47,075 nt of DNA from Methylobacterium dankookense (GCF_902141855.1 NZ_CABFVH010000044.1:1-47075), one strand, 5' to 3'. Positions 1 through 7,648 are shown, numbered from the stretch's first letter. Numbers and translations: made by a program. The notes: generated by a model not told the origin, from the sequence alone.

Positions 1-323
1 GCGCGCATGAGCTGGCGGCGGCTCGCGGCGGCGGCGAGGCGGGGGGCCGGGCGCGGCGCGGCGCCCGCGGCGAGGGGATAGTGCTCGGCGAAGATCACGG
101 CGGCCGGGGCCCGCGGCGGCGGGGCGGCGATAGCGGCGGGCGCGAAGGCCTGCGGCCCGACCTCCGCGGCGGCGGGGAGGGCGGGGGCCTTGGCCGGCTC
201 GCGGCAGAGCATGGAGGCGGCGCCGATCACCAGGGCGGTCACGAGGGTCGGCAGGAAGGGCAGCGACAGGCGCCCCTCGGGCGCGCCGGTGAAGCTGCTC
301 TGAACGGAATCCCGCCTCGACAT
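1..323 (-). CDS. Hypothetical membrane-anchored protein, N-terminal part (runs off window)
   Basis: Minus-strand reading frame starting at the ATG at 321-323 and still open at the window edge; 107 codons are visible. It begins MSRRDSVQSSF, then has a hydrophobic stretch (about residues 21-40, LPFLPTLVTALVIGAASMLC) that looks like a signal anchor or lipoprotein-type signal. An Ala/Pro-rich low-complexity stretch follows. No conserved domain is visible in this part, so no function is assigned. It is divergent from nasT and shares the 324-520 intergenic region with it. Codon use (GC third positions) is like its neighbours. Confidence 0.55.
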   Translation of the reverse strand, partial: MSRRDSVQSSFTGAPEGRLSLPFLPTLVTALVIGAASMLCREPAKAPALPAAAEVGPQAFAPAAIAAPPPRAPAAVIFAEHYPLAAGAAPRPAPRLAAAASRRQLMR

Positions 324-337
324 CCGGCCCGACTCCC

Positions 338-355
338 CTGTGCGGTCTCGCACAG
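338..355. promoter_or_regulatory. Perfect inverted repeat upstream of nasT
   Basis: CTGTGCG-GTCT-CGCACAG is an uninterrupted 7+7 dyad lying about 112 bp upstream of the sigma-54-like -24 element of nasT. That is a usual distance for an enhancer-binding activator such as NtrC. The half-site is not the textbook NtrC site, so the assignment is only a suggestion. It could also serve the divergent gene. Confidence 0.35.
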
Positions 356-466
356 TCAGAATGGCGATCCGTTTGCGGCGGAAGCTGGGCCGACGGCTTT
401 CCCGGATGTAACAAGTTTCGCAGCGTCGGGCGGCGATCGATCGGGGGATCGGCATCCCGACGGGCA

Positions 467-482
467 TGGCCCTTGCCTTGCC
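467..482 (+). promoter_or_regulatory. Sigma-54-type promoter of nasT
   Basis: TGGCCCTTGCCTTGCC carries the invariant GG (468-469) and GC (480-481) exactly 10 bp apart, inside TGGC and TTGC blocks matching the RpoN consensus. A start near 493 would leave a leader of about 28 nt before nasT. Sigma-54 control of a nitrogen-assimilation regulator is the expected arrangement. In GC-rich DNA such matches can arise by chance. Confidence 0.55.
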
Positions 483-520
483 CGGCGGGATGCACAAGAA
501 CCGCCCAAAGACGGGCACCG

Positions 521-1108
521 ATGACAGAGAGCAGCCTCACCGTCGCCGTGATCGACCCCAGCCGGGCACGGGCCGCCATCCTGGAGGAGGGCCTGCGCGC
601 GGCCGGGATCGGCCGCGTCGTGGTGATCCCCGACACCGCCGACCTGCAGGAGCGCGTGGCCGCCCTCGCGCCGGACGTGGTGGTGATCCATCTCGAGAGC
701 CCGAGCCGGGACATCCTGGAGCAGATGTCGGCCGTCACCCGCCACGCGGAGCGCCCGGTGGCGATGTTCGTCGACCGCTCGGACGCGGCGATGATGCAGG
801 CGGCCGTCGATGCCGGGATCTCGGCCTACGTGGTGGACGGGCTGCGGGCGGAGCGCATCAAGCCGATCCTCGACATCGCCATCCTGCGCTTCAACGCCTT
901 CGCCCGCCTCCAGCGCGAGCTGTCCGAGGCGAAGGGCGAGCTCGCCGACCGCAAGCTGATCGAGCGCGCCAAGGGCATCCTCATGAACCTCAAGGGCTTG
1001 TCCGAGGAGGAGGCCTACAAGCAGCTCCGCCGCAAGGCCATGAACGAGAAGCGCAAGATCGTCGACATCGCCCGCGCGATCGTCACCACCGCGGACCTGC
1101 TGGGGTGA
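521..1108 (+). CDS. nasT: NasT-type ANTAR antitermination regulator
   Basis: 195 aa from the ATG at 521; an in-frame start 48 nt further up would add a poor N-terminal extension. Residues 1-125 form a receiver-like domain. Residues about 130-195 are an ANTAR RNA-binding domain, with the helical signature ending in ERAKGILMNLKGLSEEEAY and a following RRKAMNEKRKI helix. NasT binds leader RNA to allow read-through into nitrate-assimilation genes and is held inactive by NasS without nitrate. The expected phosphoacceptor Asp is His57 (PDVVVIHLESP) and the conserved Lys is missing, so this is a pseudo-receiver. nasS follows after 13 nt, and a matching RNA target lies at 2703-2801. Family assignment is secure. 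Confidence 0.93.
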   Translation: MTESSLTVAVIDPSRARAAILEEGLRAAGIGRVVVIPDTADLQERVAALAPDVVVIHLESPSRDILEQMSAVTRHAERPVAMFVDRSDAAMMQAAVDAGISAYVVDGLRAERIKPILDIAILRFNAFARLQRELSEAKGELADRKLIERAKGILMNLKGLSEEEAYKQLRRKAMNEKRKIVDIARAIVTTADLLG

Positions 1109-1121
1109 GGGGCTTGGGACG

Positions 1122-2135
1122 ATGAGGCTGCATCTCGGATACGTGCCCCTCTGCGACGCCGCCCCGGTGATCGTCGCGCACGAGCTGGGCTTCGCCCGCG
1201 CGGAGGGGCTCGACCTCGACCTCACGGCCGAGCCCTCCTGGGCGACCCTGCGCGACCGGCTCGCCCTCGGCCATCTCGACGCCGCCCACATGCTGGCGCC
1301 GCTGGCGCTGGCGAGCGCGCTCGGCCTGTCCGGCCCGCCCGCCCGCCTGCGGGTGCCCCTCTCGCTGAGCCTCAACGGCAACGCGATCACGCTGACCAGG
1401 GCCCTCTGGGCGGAGATGGCGCCCGACTCGGACGGTCTCGACGACGTCGCCCGCGCCTTCGCGGCAGCGGTGCGGGCGCGCCTCGCCGCGGGGCGCGGCG
1501 TGACGCTCGGCACCGTGCACCCCTTCTCCAGCCACACCTACCAGGTCCGGCTCTTCGCCGAGCGCGGCGGCCTCGACCCCGCCGCGATCCGCCTCGTGGC
1601 GGTGCCGCCCCAGCACAGCGTCGAGGCGCTCTCGCGGGGGCTCGTCGACGGGTTCTGCGCGGGCGCGCCCTGGAACGGCGTCGCGGTGGCGGCCGGGATC
1701 GGCCGGATCGCGGCGCTCGGCTGCGAGATCGCCCCCGATTCGCCCGAGAAGGTGCTCGCCGTCTCCGACCGCCTGGACGGGGCGACCCTGCCGCTCGTGC
1801 GGGCGGCGGCGCGGGCGGCCCTGTGGTGCGCGGAGGCCGGCAACCGGAGCGAGCTCGCCCATTGCCTGGCGCGCCGCTCCTATCTCGGCCTCGACGCCGA
1901 GCTGATCGCCCGGACGCTCGAGGGCGATATCGGCCTCGACGGCAGCCGGCGGCGCCACGCGCCGGGCTATCTCCGCCTCGGCGCCCCGGCCCTCGCGCCG
2001 GACCCGGACCATGTCCGCTGGCTCGTGGCGCAGATGGCGGCGGCCGGGCAGATCCCGCCGGGGCCGGACCTCCTGCCCGCCGCCCTCGCCCTCTATCGCG
2101 ACGACCTCTTCGCGGATGCCCGCACGGGCACCTGA
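1122..2135 (+). CDS. nasS: NasS-type nitrate/nitrite sensor (NrtA/CmpA-like, cytoplasmic)
   Basis: 337 aa, related to the periplasmic nitrate-binding proteins NrtA/CmpA/SsuA but without a signal peptide: it starts MRLHLGYVPLCDAAPVIVA. This is how NasS differs from transporter subunits. Typical NrtA-like segments are visible, such as GHLDAAHMLAPLALA (about residues 50-64), HTYQVRLF (about 139) and GFCAGAPWNGVAV (about 183-195). NasS binds nitrate or nitrite in the cytoplasm and releases NasT so that antitermination can proceed. It sits 13 nt after nasT and is surely cotranscribed with it. No nitrate transporter gene is visible nearby. Confidence 0.9.
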   Translation: MRLHLGYVPLCDAAPVIVAHELGFARAEGLDLDLTAEPSWATLRDRLALGHLDAAHMLAPLALASALGLSGPPARLRVPLSLSLNGNAITLTRALWAEMAPDSDGLDDVARAFAAAVRARLAAGRGVTLGTVHPFSSHTYQVRLFAERGGLDPAAIRLVAVPPQHSVEALSRGLVDGFCAGAPWNGVAVAAGIGRIAALGCEIAPDSPEKVLAVSDRLDGATLPLVRAAARAALWCAEAGNRSELAHCLARRSYLGLDAELIARTLEGDIGLDGSRRRHAPGYLRLGAPALAPDPDHVRWLVAQMAAAGQIPPGPDLLPAALALYRDDLFADARTGT

Positions 2136-2209
2136 CGGGCGCACGGAACGGTTGTAGGATTCCGCGAATCCGGCGGAACGGGCGCCGGGTTCCACCGTTA
2201 TCCTTCGCC

Positions 2210-2422
2210 ATGCCCGGATGCCGCAAACTCGAACCCGTTCCGACCTCCGCCATCCGTGGCGAACGGGTCGCTCTGGCCCGCTATGTCCGGGTCCGGGCCC
2301 GGCCGCCCCGCGCGGCCAACGACAACCGCCGCCTCGCGGCCCCGAACCTGTGGCACTGGGCCCTCCTCGTCGGCATCGCCCCCACGATCGGCATCGTCGC
2401 GGCGCTCTCGGTCCTGCTCTGA
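2210..2422 (+). CDS. Small single-helix membrane protein, unknown function
   Basis: 70 aa from the ATG at 2210. Residues 1-40 are basic and Arg/Pro-rich. Residues about 47-70 are a hydrophobic segment (NLWHWALLVGIAPTIGIVAA then LSVLL) that ends the protein, so it would be a tail-anchored or single-pass membrane protein. It lies 74 nt after nasS on the same strand and ahead of the structural-gene promoter. Not recognised. The clear hydrophobic tail argues for a real gene, but the small size leaves doubt. Confidence 0.5.
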   Translation: MPGCRKLEPVPTSAIRGERVALARYVRVRARPPRAANDNRRLAAPNLWHWALLVGIAPTIGIVAALSVLL

Positions 2423-2675
2423 AAATCCGCTCCCGGCACCTCCACGCCTCCTGAGCCGAGGAGACCGGAAAAGCGTGGCCGGCTGCGCAGCACCGGCCGA
2501 CCCGCGCCGGACAGGCCGCGACGCGCCGTTGCACCGCACCAGCCCACTGCCTGAATCCCGCCCATTCGCCTCATCTTTGTGCAGTGCACGGGCGTGCGGA
2601 GGCTGCGTCAGCCCGCACTTGCGGATTCGACAATTTCCAAGCTGCGACATGGGCTTGTGAGCCCTCGCCCCAGGC
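2423..2675. other. Gene-free region before the nitrite reductase promoter
   Basis: About 250 nt without a credible coding frame. It is less GC-biased than the genes around it (for example TTCGCCTCATCTTTGTGCAG). The only structure I see is the GTGCA-G-TGCAC palindrome at 2579-2589, 87 bp upstream of the -24 element of the sigma-54-type promoter. It may be an activator site. Confidence 0.5.
2579..2589. promoter_or_regulatory. Palindrome GTGCAGTGCAC, possible activator site
   Basis: An 11-bp perfect palindrome located at enhancer distance from the sigma-54-type promoter at 2676. It shares the TGC...GCA symmetry with dyads found upstream of nasT and glnK, but with different spacing. Binding by NtrC is a guess. 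Confidence 0.3.
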
Positions 2676-2691
2676 TGGCACGGAACCTGCT
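2676..2691 (+). promoter_or_regulatory. Sigma-54-type promoter of the nitrite/nitrate reductase operon
   Basis: TGGCACGGAACCTGCT matches the RpoN consensus (TGGCACG-N4-TTGC) at all but one of the strongly conserved positions, with GG (2677-2678) and GC (2689-2690) 10 bp apart. Predicted transcription start is near 2702, which places the ANTAR-type hairpin at the very 5' end of the RNA. Confidence 0.75.
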
Positions 2692-2702
2692 CTGAGGTTC
2701 GC

Positions 2703-2801
2703 GTCCGTCAACGGCGACGGGCAGCACCGTCAGCGAGGCTGCTGATCCGGTTCCTTCGCAGGCGGCGGCGCCGCGCGGGAAAACGGCTCAGCGGCTTTTT
2801 T
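2703..2801 (+). promoter_or_regulatory. NasT antitermination leader: ANTAR-target hairpins plus terminator
   Basis: First hairpin: 2703-2709 pairs with 2716-2722 (core CCGTC/GACGG) and closes a six-base loop AACGGC with A at position 1 and G at position 4, the known ANTAR recognition rule. Second hairpin: TCAGC (2730-2734)/GCTGA (2741-2745) with hexaloop GAGGCT (G4 kept, G instead of A1), extended by CCG/CGG pairing. Third: GCCGC (2770-2774)/GCGGC (2791-2795) followed by T6 (2796-2801), a modest intrinsic terminator. Released NasT would bind the first hairpins and prevent termination before the reductase genes. Confidence 0.7.
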
Positions 2802-2851
2802 GTTTGGCGGTCCGCCAACCCCTTCCCCCGAGGATCGAGACGCGTCGAGAG

Positions 2852-4123
2852 ATGGTGACACTCCGGATGGATCCGGCGGGCGCCCCTGCTGCGCCCCGCG
2901 AACCGGCGCCCCGCGAGCGCCTGGTAGTGGTCGGCAACGGCATGGCCTCGCTGCGCTTCCTGGAGCGGCTGACCGAGGGCGCGCCCGGCCGTTACGACGT
3001 CACCTGCATCGGCGCCGAGCCGGTGGCCGCCTATAACCGCGTGCTGCTCTCCTCGCTGCTCGGCGGCGAGGTCGACGAGGCGGCCTGCGCCTTCCGCGAC
3101 CTCGACTGGTACGCGAGCCACGGCATCCGCCTGATCACCGGCGCGCCGGTCACCGCCATCGACCGCGCGAGCGGCCTCGCTGTCGTCGGCGAGAGCCACG
3201 TCCTGCCCTTCGACAAGCTGGTGCTGGCCGTGGGCTCGACGCCGATCCGGCTGCCGAAGCCCGGCATGGACCTGCCCGGAATCATCACCTTCCGCGACCT
3301 CGCCGACGTGGCGGCGATCCGCAAGGCGGCCGTGGACCACGCGAAGGCCGTCGTCATCGGCGGCGGCCTGCTCGGACTGGAGGCGGCGGTCGGCCTCGCC
3401 CGGCTCGGCGTCGACACCACGCTGCTCCACGTCATGGACCGCCTGATGGAGCGCCAGCTCGACCACGAGGCCGCGGGCCTCGTGAAGCGGGCGATGGAGG
3501 CCCGCGGCGTCAAGGTCCTGCTCAAGGCCGACACCGCCGCCGTCGAGGGCGACGGCCGGGTCGAGCGCCTGCGCCTCGCCGACGGCACCGTCCTGCCGGC
3601 CGACCTCGTGGTGATGTCGGTGGGCGTGCGCCCCGCGGTGGCGCTGGCCCAGGCCGCAGGCCTCGCGACCGGCCGCGGCATCACGGTGGACGACCGCATG
3701 GCGACCTCGGACCCGCGCATCTTCGCGCTGGGCGAATGCGCCGAGCACCGCGGCCAGATCTACGGCCTCGTCGAGCCGGCCTACGAGCATGCCGACACGC
3801 TGGCCCGGCACCTGGCGGGCGAGGAGGCGCGCTACCAGGGCACCGCGCTCGCCACCAGCCTCAAGGTCTCGGGCCTGCCGGTCTTCTCCGCCGGAATCGT
3901 CGACACGCCAGAGGGCGCCGAGGCCATCGTGATGCGCGACCACGGCGCCGGCCTCTACCGCAAGCTTCTCGTCGCGGAGGGCCGCCTGATCGGCGCGGTC
4001 TTCGTCGGCGATATCGGCGAGCAGGCCTGGTGCAAGAGCCTGATCCGCACCGGCGAGCCCGTCGCCGAGCACATCGAAGACATCATGTTCGGGCGCCCCG
4101 CGCCCCGACCGCTGGCCGCGTGA
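2852..4123 (+). CDS. NirB N-terminal-like FAD-dependent NAD(P)H oxidoreductase
   Basis: 423 aa from the ATG at 2852; a TTG at 2804 overlaps the terminator of the leader and is unlikely. It has two dinucleotide-binding folds: FAD-binding VVVGNGMASLRFLERL near residues 26-41, and NAD(P)H-binding VVIGGGLLGLEA near 166-177. FAD-contact region GRGITVDDRMATSDPRIFALGE-like sequence lies near residue 280. This corresponds to the N-terminal half of the large assimilatory nitrite reductase NirB, without the Fe-S and siroheme domains. It probably delivers electrons from NAD(P)H to the nitrate or nitrite reductase encoded downstream, like NasB/NasC-type subunits. First gene behind the leader; nirA follows after 11 nt. 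Confidence 0.85.
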   Translation: MVTLRMDPAGAPAAPREPAPRERLVVVGNGMASLRFLERLTEGAPGRYDVTCIGAEPVAAYNRVLLSSLLGGEVDEAACAFRDLDWYASHGIRLITGAPVTAIDRASGLAVVGESHVLPFDKLVLAVGSTPIRLPKPGMDLPGIITFRDLADVAAIRKAAVDHAKAVVIGGGLLGLEAAVGLARLGVDTTLLHVMDRLMERQLDHEAAGLVKRAMEARGVKVLLKADTAAVEGDGRVERLRLADGTVLPADLVVMSVGVRPAVALAQAAGLATGRGITVDDRMATSDPRIFALGECAEHRGQIYGLVEPAYEHADTLARHLAGEEARYQGTALATSLKVSGLPVFSAGIVDTPEGAEAIVMRDHGAGLYRKLLVAEGRLIGAVFVGDIGEQAWCKSLIRTGEPVAEHIEDIMFGRPAPRPLAA

Positions 4124-4134
4124 AGGAGGCAGGC

Positions 4135-5925
4135 ATGGCTGAAGACTTCAACGCCGAGCAGAGGCGCTACCTCGAAGGGTTCGCCTCCGGCATCAGCGCG
4201 GTCCGCCTGACGGGCGGCCTTGCGGCGGGCGGGGCGGCGAGCGCGCCCCCGGCCGAGCCCACCGGGCCGGACGCGATCCACATCAAGGCGCAGGACAAGA
4301 CCGTCAAGGACGGCGGCAAGCTCTGCGACCAAGAGAAGTGGAAGCGCGCCGAGAGCCCCTTCGAGGGCCACAACCGGCTGATCGCCGAGGCCGCCACCGG
4401 CAAGCCGCCGAAGCCCGAGGACAATTTCCGCTGGCGCTACCACGGCCTGTTCTGGGTCGCCCCGAACCAGACCTCCTACATGTGCCGCCTGCGCATCCCC
4501 AACGGGATCCTGCACCACTGGCAGTTCGCCGGCATCGCCGACCTCGCCGATGCCCATGGCGGCGCCTACAGCCACGTCACCACCCGCGCCAACCTCCAGG
4601 TCCGCGAGATCGCGCCGGAGCACGGCCAGCCCTTCCTCGACGGGCTGACCGATCTCGGCCTCACCGCGCGGGGCTCGGGCGCCGACAACATCCGCAACGT
4701 CACCGGCTCGCCCACCGCCGGCATCGACGCGCAGGAACTGCTGGACACGCGCCCGCTTGCCCGCGCCTGGCACAACTGGATCATCAACGACCGCTCGCTC
4801 TACGGCCTGCCGCGCAAGTTCAACGTCGCCTTCGACGGCGGCGGCGTGATGCCGGTTCTGGAGGAGACCAACGACATCGGCTTCCAGGCGATCGAAGTGC
4901 TGGAGGGTGCCTCCGTCGCCCCCGGCATCTGGATGCGCCTCGTGCTCGGCGGCATCTCCGGCCACAGGGACCTCGCCCGCGACACCGGCGTGGTGCTGAG
5001 ACCTGAGGATTGCAACGCGGTCGCCGACGCGATCATCCGCGTCTTCATCGAGAACGGCGACCGGACCAACCGCGCCAAGAGCCGGATGAAGTACGTCCTC
5101 GACGCCTGGGGCTTCGACACGTACCTCGCCGCCGTCGAGGAGAAGCTCGGCCGCAAGCTCGACCGGGTCGACCCTGCCCATGTCGCGCCGAGGAAGCCCA
5201 CCGACCGGTTCAGCCATGTCGGCGTGCACGCCCAAGTCCAGCCCGGCCTGAACTGGGTCGGCGTGGTGCTCCCGGTCGGCAAGATGACCACCGACCAGAT
5301 GCGGGCGCTGGCCAAGATCTCCGCCGAGTGCGGCGACGGCCAGATCCGCCTCACCGTCTGGCAGAACTTCATCTTCTCCGGCGTGCCGGACGCCAGGGTC
5401 GCCGAGGTGGAGGCCCGCGTGCTCGCCCTCGGCCTCTCCGTGAAGGCCGCCGGCATCCGCTCCGGCCTCGTGGCCTGCACCGGTGCCCGCGGCTGCAAGT
5501 TCGCCGCCTCCGACACCAAGGGCCACGCGATGATCATCGCCGACCATGTGGAACGGACGGTGACGGAGCTCGACGTGCCGGTGAACGTCCACCTCACCGG
5601 CTGCCACCACTCCTGCGCCCAGCACTACATCGGCGACATCGGGCTCATCGGCGCGAAGGTCGTCGTCTCGGAGGAGGGCGACACCGTCGAGGGCTACGAC
5701 ATCGTGGTCGGCGGCGGCTTCGCCGAGACCCCGAAGATCGGCACCGAGATCTGGAAGGCGGTGAAGGCCGAGGATTGCCCGGGCCGGGTGGAGGCGCTGC
5801 TGCGCGCCTATCTCGCCCGCCGCTCCGGGCCCGACGAGAGCTTCCAGGCCTTCACCAGCCGCATCGGCGCGGAGGCGCTCCGCGACGCCGCCGAGGAACA
5901 GCCCGCCCTGAAGGCCGCCGCATGA
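4135..5925 (+). CDS. nirA: NirA-family siroheme/4Fe-4S nitrite reductase
   Basis: 596 aa; strong ribosome site AAGGAGG seven nt before the ATG. It has the duplicated half-domains of siroheme nitrite/sulfite reductases. The Fe-S/siroheme ligands are visible as C448-x5-C454 (ACTGARGC) and C490-x3-C494 (TGCHHSCAQHYIGDIGLIG), the latter close to the SGCPNSC-QHYIxDIG pattern of NirA. It reduces nitrite to ammonium with six electrons in the cytoplasm. The start of the protein (FNAEQRRYLEGF, residues 5-16) resembles that of the reductase encoded next, which overlaps it by ATGA. Context with nasA and nasTS favours nitrite over sulfite as substrate. Confidence 0.88.
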   Translation: MAEDFNAEQRRYLEGFASGISAVRLTGGLAAGGAASAPPAEPTGPDAIHIKAQDKTVKDGGKLCDQEKWKRAESPFEGHNRLIAEAATGKPPKPEDNFRWRYHGLFWVAPNQTSYMCRLRIPNGILHHWQFAGIADLADAHGGAYSHVTTRANLQVREIAPEHGQPFLDGLTDLGLTARGSGADNIRNVTGSPTAGIDAQELLDTRPLARAWHNWIINDRSLYGLPRKFNVAFDGGGVMPVLEETNDIGFQAIEVLEGASVAPGIWMRLVLGGISGHRDLARDTGVVLRPEDCNAVADAIIRVFIENGDRTNRAKSRMKYVLDAWGFDTYLAAVEEKLGRKLDRVDPAHVAPRKPTDRFSHVGVHAQVQPGLNWVGVVLPVGKMTTDQMRALAKISAECGDGQIRLTVWQNFIFSGVPDARVAEVEARVLALGLSVKAAGIRSGLVACTGARGCKFAASDTKGHAMIIADHVERTVTELDVPVNVHLTGCHHSCAQHYIGDIGLIGAKVVVSEEGDTVEGYDIVVGGGFAETPKIGTEIWKAVKAEDCPGRVEALLRAYLARRSGPDESFQAFTSRIGAEALRDAAEEQPALKAAA

Positions 5926-7526
5926 CCCAGCACGTCTCTCCCCCGCTCGTCCTGATCCCCGAGACCGCGCCCTTCAACGAGGACCAGCGCGCCTGGCTGT
6001 CGGGCTATTTCGCGGCGCTGCTCGGCCCGGCCGTCGAGGGCGCCACCGCGCTCGCGCCGGGCGAGGGGCCCGCCACCGGTCCGAAGCTCGCCGACAACGA
6101 CGACGCGCCCTGGCACGACCCCTCCATGCCGCTCAACGACCGCATGGACCTCGCCAAGGACAAGTCCGAGCCGCAGAAGCTGATGGCCGCCATGGCCCAG
6201 CAGGATTGCGGCCAGTGCGGCTACAACTGCGCCGACTACGCCAACGCCATCTTCCTCAAGAGCGAGGAGCGCCTGAATCTTTGCCAGCCCGGCGGCAAGG
6301 AGACCATGCGCATGCTCAAGAAGCTGGACGAGGAGTTCGGCGCCTCCGGCGGCGCGGCCCCCGCCAAGGCGGACGGCGCCGAGGCGCCGAAGAAGGAGAT
6401 CGCGCTCGGCCCGCTCGGCTATTGCCGCGAGAACCCGGTCTACGCGACCTTCCTCTCCCGCCTCCGCCTCAACGATCCGGGCGGCGAGAAGGAGACCTGG
6501 CACATCGAGATCGACCTCAAGGACACGCCGATCGAGTACGCGGTCGGCGATTCGCTCGGCCTGTTCCCGGCCAACGCCCCCGCCCTGGTCGACGCGGTGA
6601 TCGCGGAGCTGGGCTCCCGGCCCGAGCGCATCATCGGCGGCCGGACGCTGCGCGACGCGCTGCTCACCGACTACTCCCTGGGCGCGGCGCCGGACAACCT
6701 CTACCAGCTCCTCTCGCTCCTCACCTCGGGCGAGGCGCGCCGGAAGGCGCAGGCGCTCTCGGCCGGCGAGGACCCGGACGGCGACGCGCAATATCTCGAC
6801 GTGCTCGGCGCGCTGCACAAGTTCCCCGGCGCGCGGCCCGATGCCGAGGTCTTCCTCGAAGCCCTCGACGAGTTGCAGCCGCGGCTCTACTCGATCTCGT
6901 CCTCGCCGAAGATGGATGTCGGCAAGGTCTCGCTCACCGTCGACGCGGTCCGCTACAATCACCGCTCGCGGCTGCGCCTCGGCGTCGCCTCGACCCATCT
7001 GGGCGAGCGCCTGCCCGAGCAGACCAAGGTCAAGATCTACCTCCAGAAGGCGCACGGCTTCGCGCTGCCGGAGGATCTCTCGAAGGACGTGATCATGTGC
7101 GGCCCCGGCACCGGCATCGCGCCGTTCCGGGCCTTCCTGCGGGAGCGCGCCGCCACCAAGGCGCCGGGCCGCAACTGGCTGTTCTACGGCCACCAGCGCC
7201 AGGCCTCGGACTTCTTCTACAAGGACGAGCTGAACGGGCTGAAGGATGCGCGTGTCCTCAACCGCCTGTCGCTCGCCTGGTCGCGCGACGGCAAGGAGAA
7301 GACCTACGTCCAGGACCGCATGCGCGAGAACGGCGCCGAGCTGTGGAAGTGGCTCGAAGGCGGCGCCCATTTCTACGTCTGCGGCGATGCCAAGCGCATG
7401 GCCAAGGACGTGGAGCGCGCGATCATCGACGTCGCCGCGCAATACGGCGCCAAGAACCCGGACGAGGCGGTGGCCTATCTCGCCGCGCTGAAGAAGGCCG
7501 GGCGGTATCAGGCCGACGTGTACTGA
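5922..7526 (+). CDS. NADPH reductase with Fe-S domain and CysJ-like FAD/NADPH module
   Basis: 534 aa; ATG overlaps the nirA stop (ATGA), so translation is coupled. Residues 18-35 repeat the FNxxQRxWLxG start seen in NirA. Residues 96-125 hold C96-x2-C99-x3-C103-x17-C121 within CGQCGYNCADYANAI...LCQPGG, the 4Fe-4S domain type found in RnfB (PF04060-like). Then comes a CysJ/CPR-type FAD domain (RLYSISSSP near residue 322) and an NADPH domain (CGPGTGIAPFRAFL near 392; YVCGDAKRMAKDVE; C-terminal YQADVY). The FMN flavodoxin domain of normal CysJ is absent, and the Fe-S cluster seems to take its place. Likely electron donor to NirA and/or NasA. Confidence 0.85.
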   Translation: MTQHVSPPLVLIPETAPFNEDQRAWLSGYFAALLGPAVEGATALAPGEGPATGPKLADNDDAPWHDPSMPLNDRMDLAKDKSEPQKLMAAMAQQDCGQCGYNCADYANAIFLKSEERLNLCQPGGKETMRMLKKLDEEFGASGGAAPAKADGAEAPKKEIALGPLGYCRENPVYATFLSRLRLNDPGGEKETWHIEIDLKDTPIEYAVGDSLGLFPANAPALVDAVIAELGSRPERIIGGRTLRDALLTDYSLGAAPDNLYQLLSLLTSGEARRKAQALSAGEDPDGDAQYLDVLGALHKFPGARPDAEVFLEALDELQPRLYSISSSPKMDVGKVSLTVDAVRYNHRSRLRLGVASTHLGERLPEQTKVKIYLQKAHGFALPEDLSKDVIMCGPGTGIAPFRAFLRERAATKAPGRNWLFYGHQRQASDFFYKDELNGLKDARVLNRLSLAWSRDGKEKTYVQDRMRENGAELWKWLEGGAHFYVCGDAKRMAKDVERAIIDVAAQYGAKNPDEAVAYLAALKKAGRYQADVY

Positions 7527-7537
7527 GCCACGGCAGA

Positions 7538-7648
7538 CTCTCCTCCCCCTTGCGGAGAGGAGCCGGAGGTGGGGGTCGCGCAGGATCGAGCGTCGCGGTG
7601 CCTCCTGCACCACCCCCACCCCTGCCCCTCCCCGCAAGGGGGAGGGGA
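7538..7648. repeat. Intergenic palindromic repeat, family A copy 1
   Basis: Begins CTCTCCTCCCCCTTGCGG and ends CCCCGCAAGGGGGAGGGG, so the outer arms are complementary. The inner arms GGAGGTGGGGGT and ACCCCCACCCC also pair. It is highly similar by eye along its full length to 34372-34486. It fills most of the gap between the Fe-S reductase gene and nasA. It may fold into a long hairpin in the operon mRNA. Confidence 0.85.

Noticed and set aside
356..1537. Minus-strand frame of 393 codons opposite nasT and nasS
   Set aside because: Shadow of nasT/nasS; low-complexity Arg/Ala/Gly sequence with no family features.
2804..2851. Upstream TTG start for the NirB-like protein
   Set aside because: It overlaps the terminator T tract of the leader and adds residues unlike the family; the ATG at 2852 is more natural.
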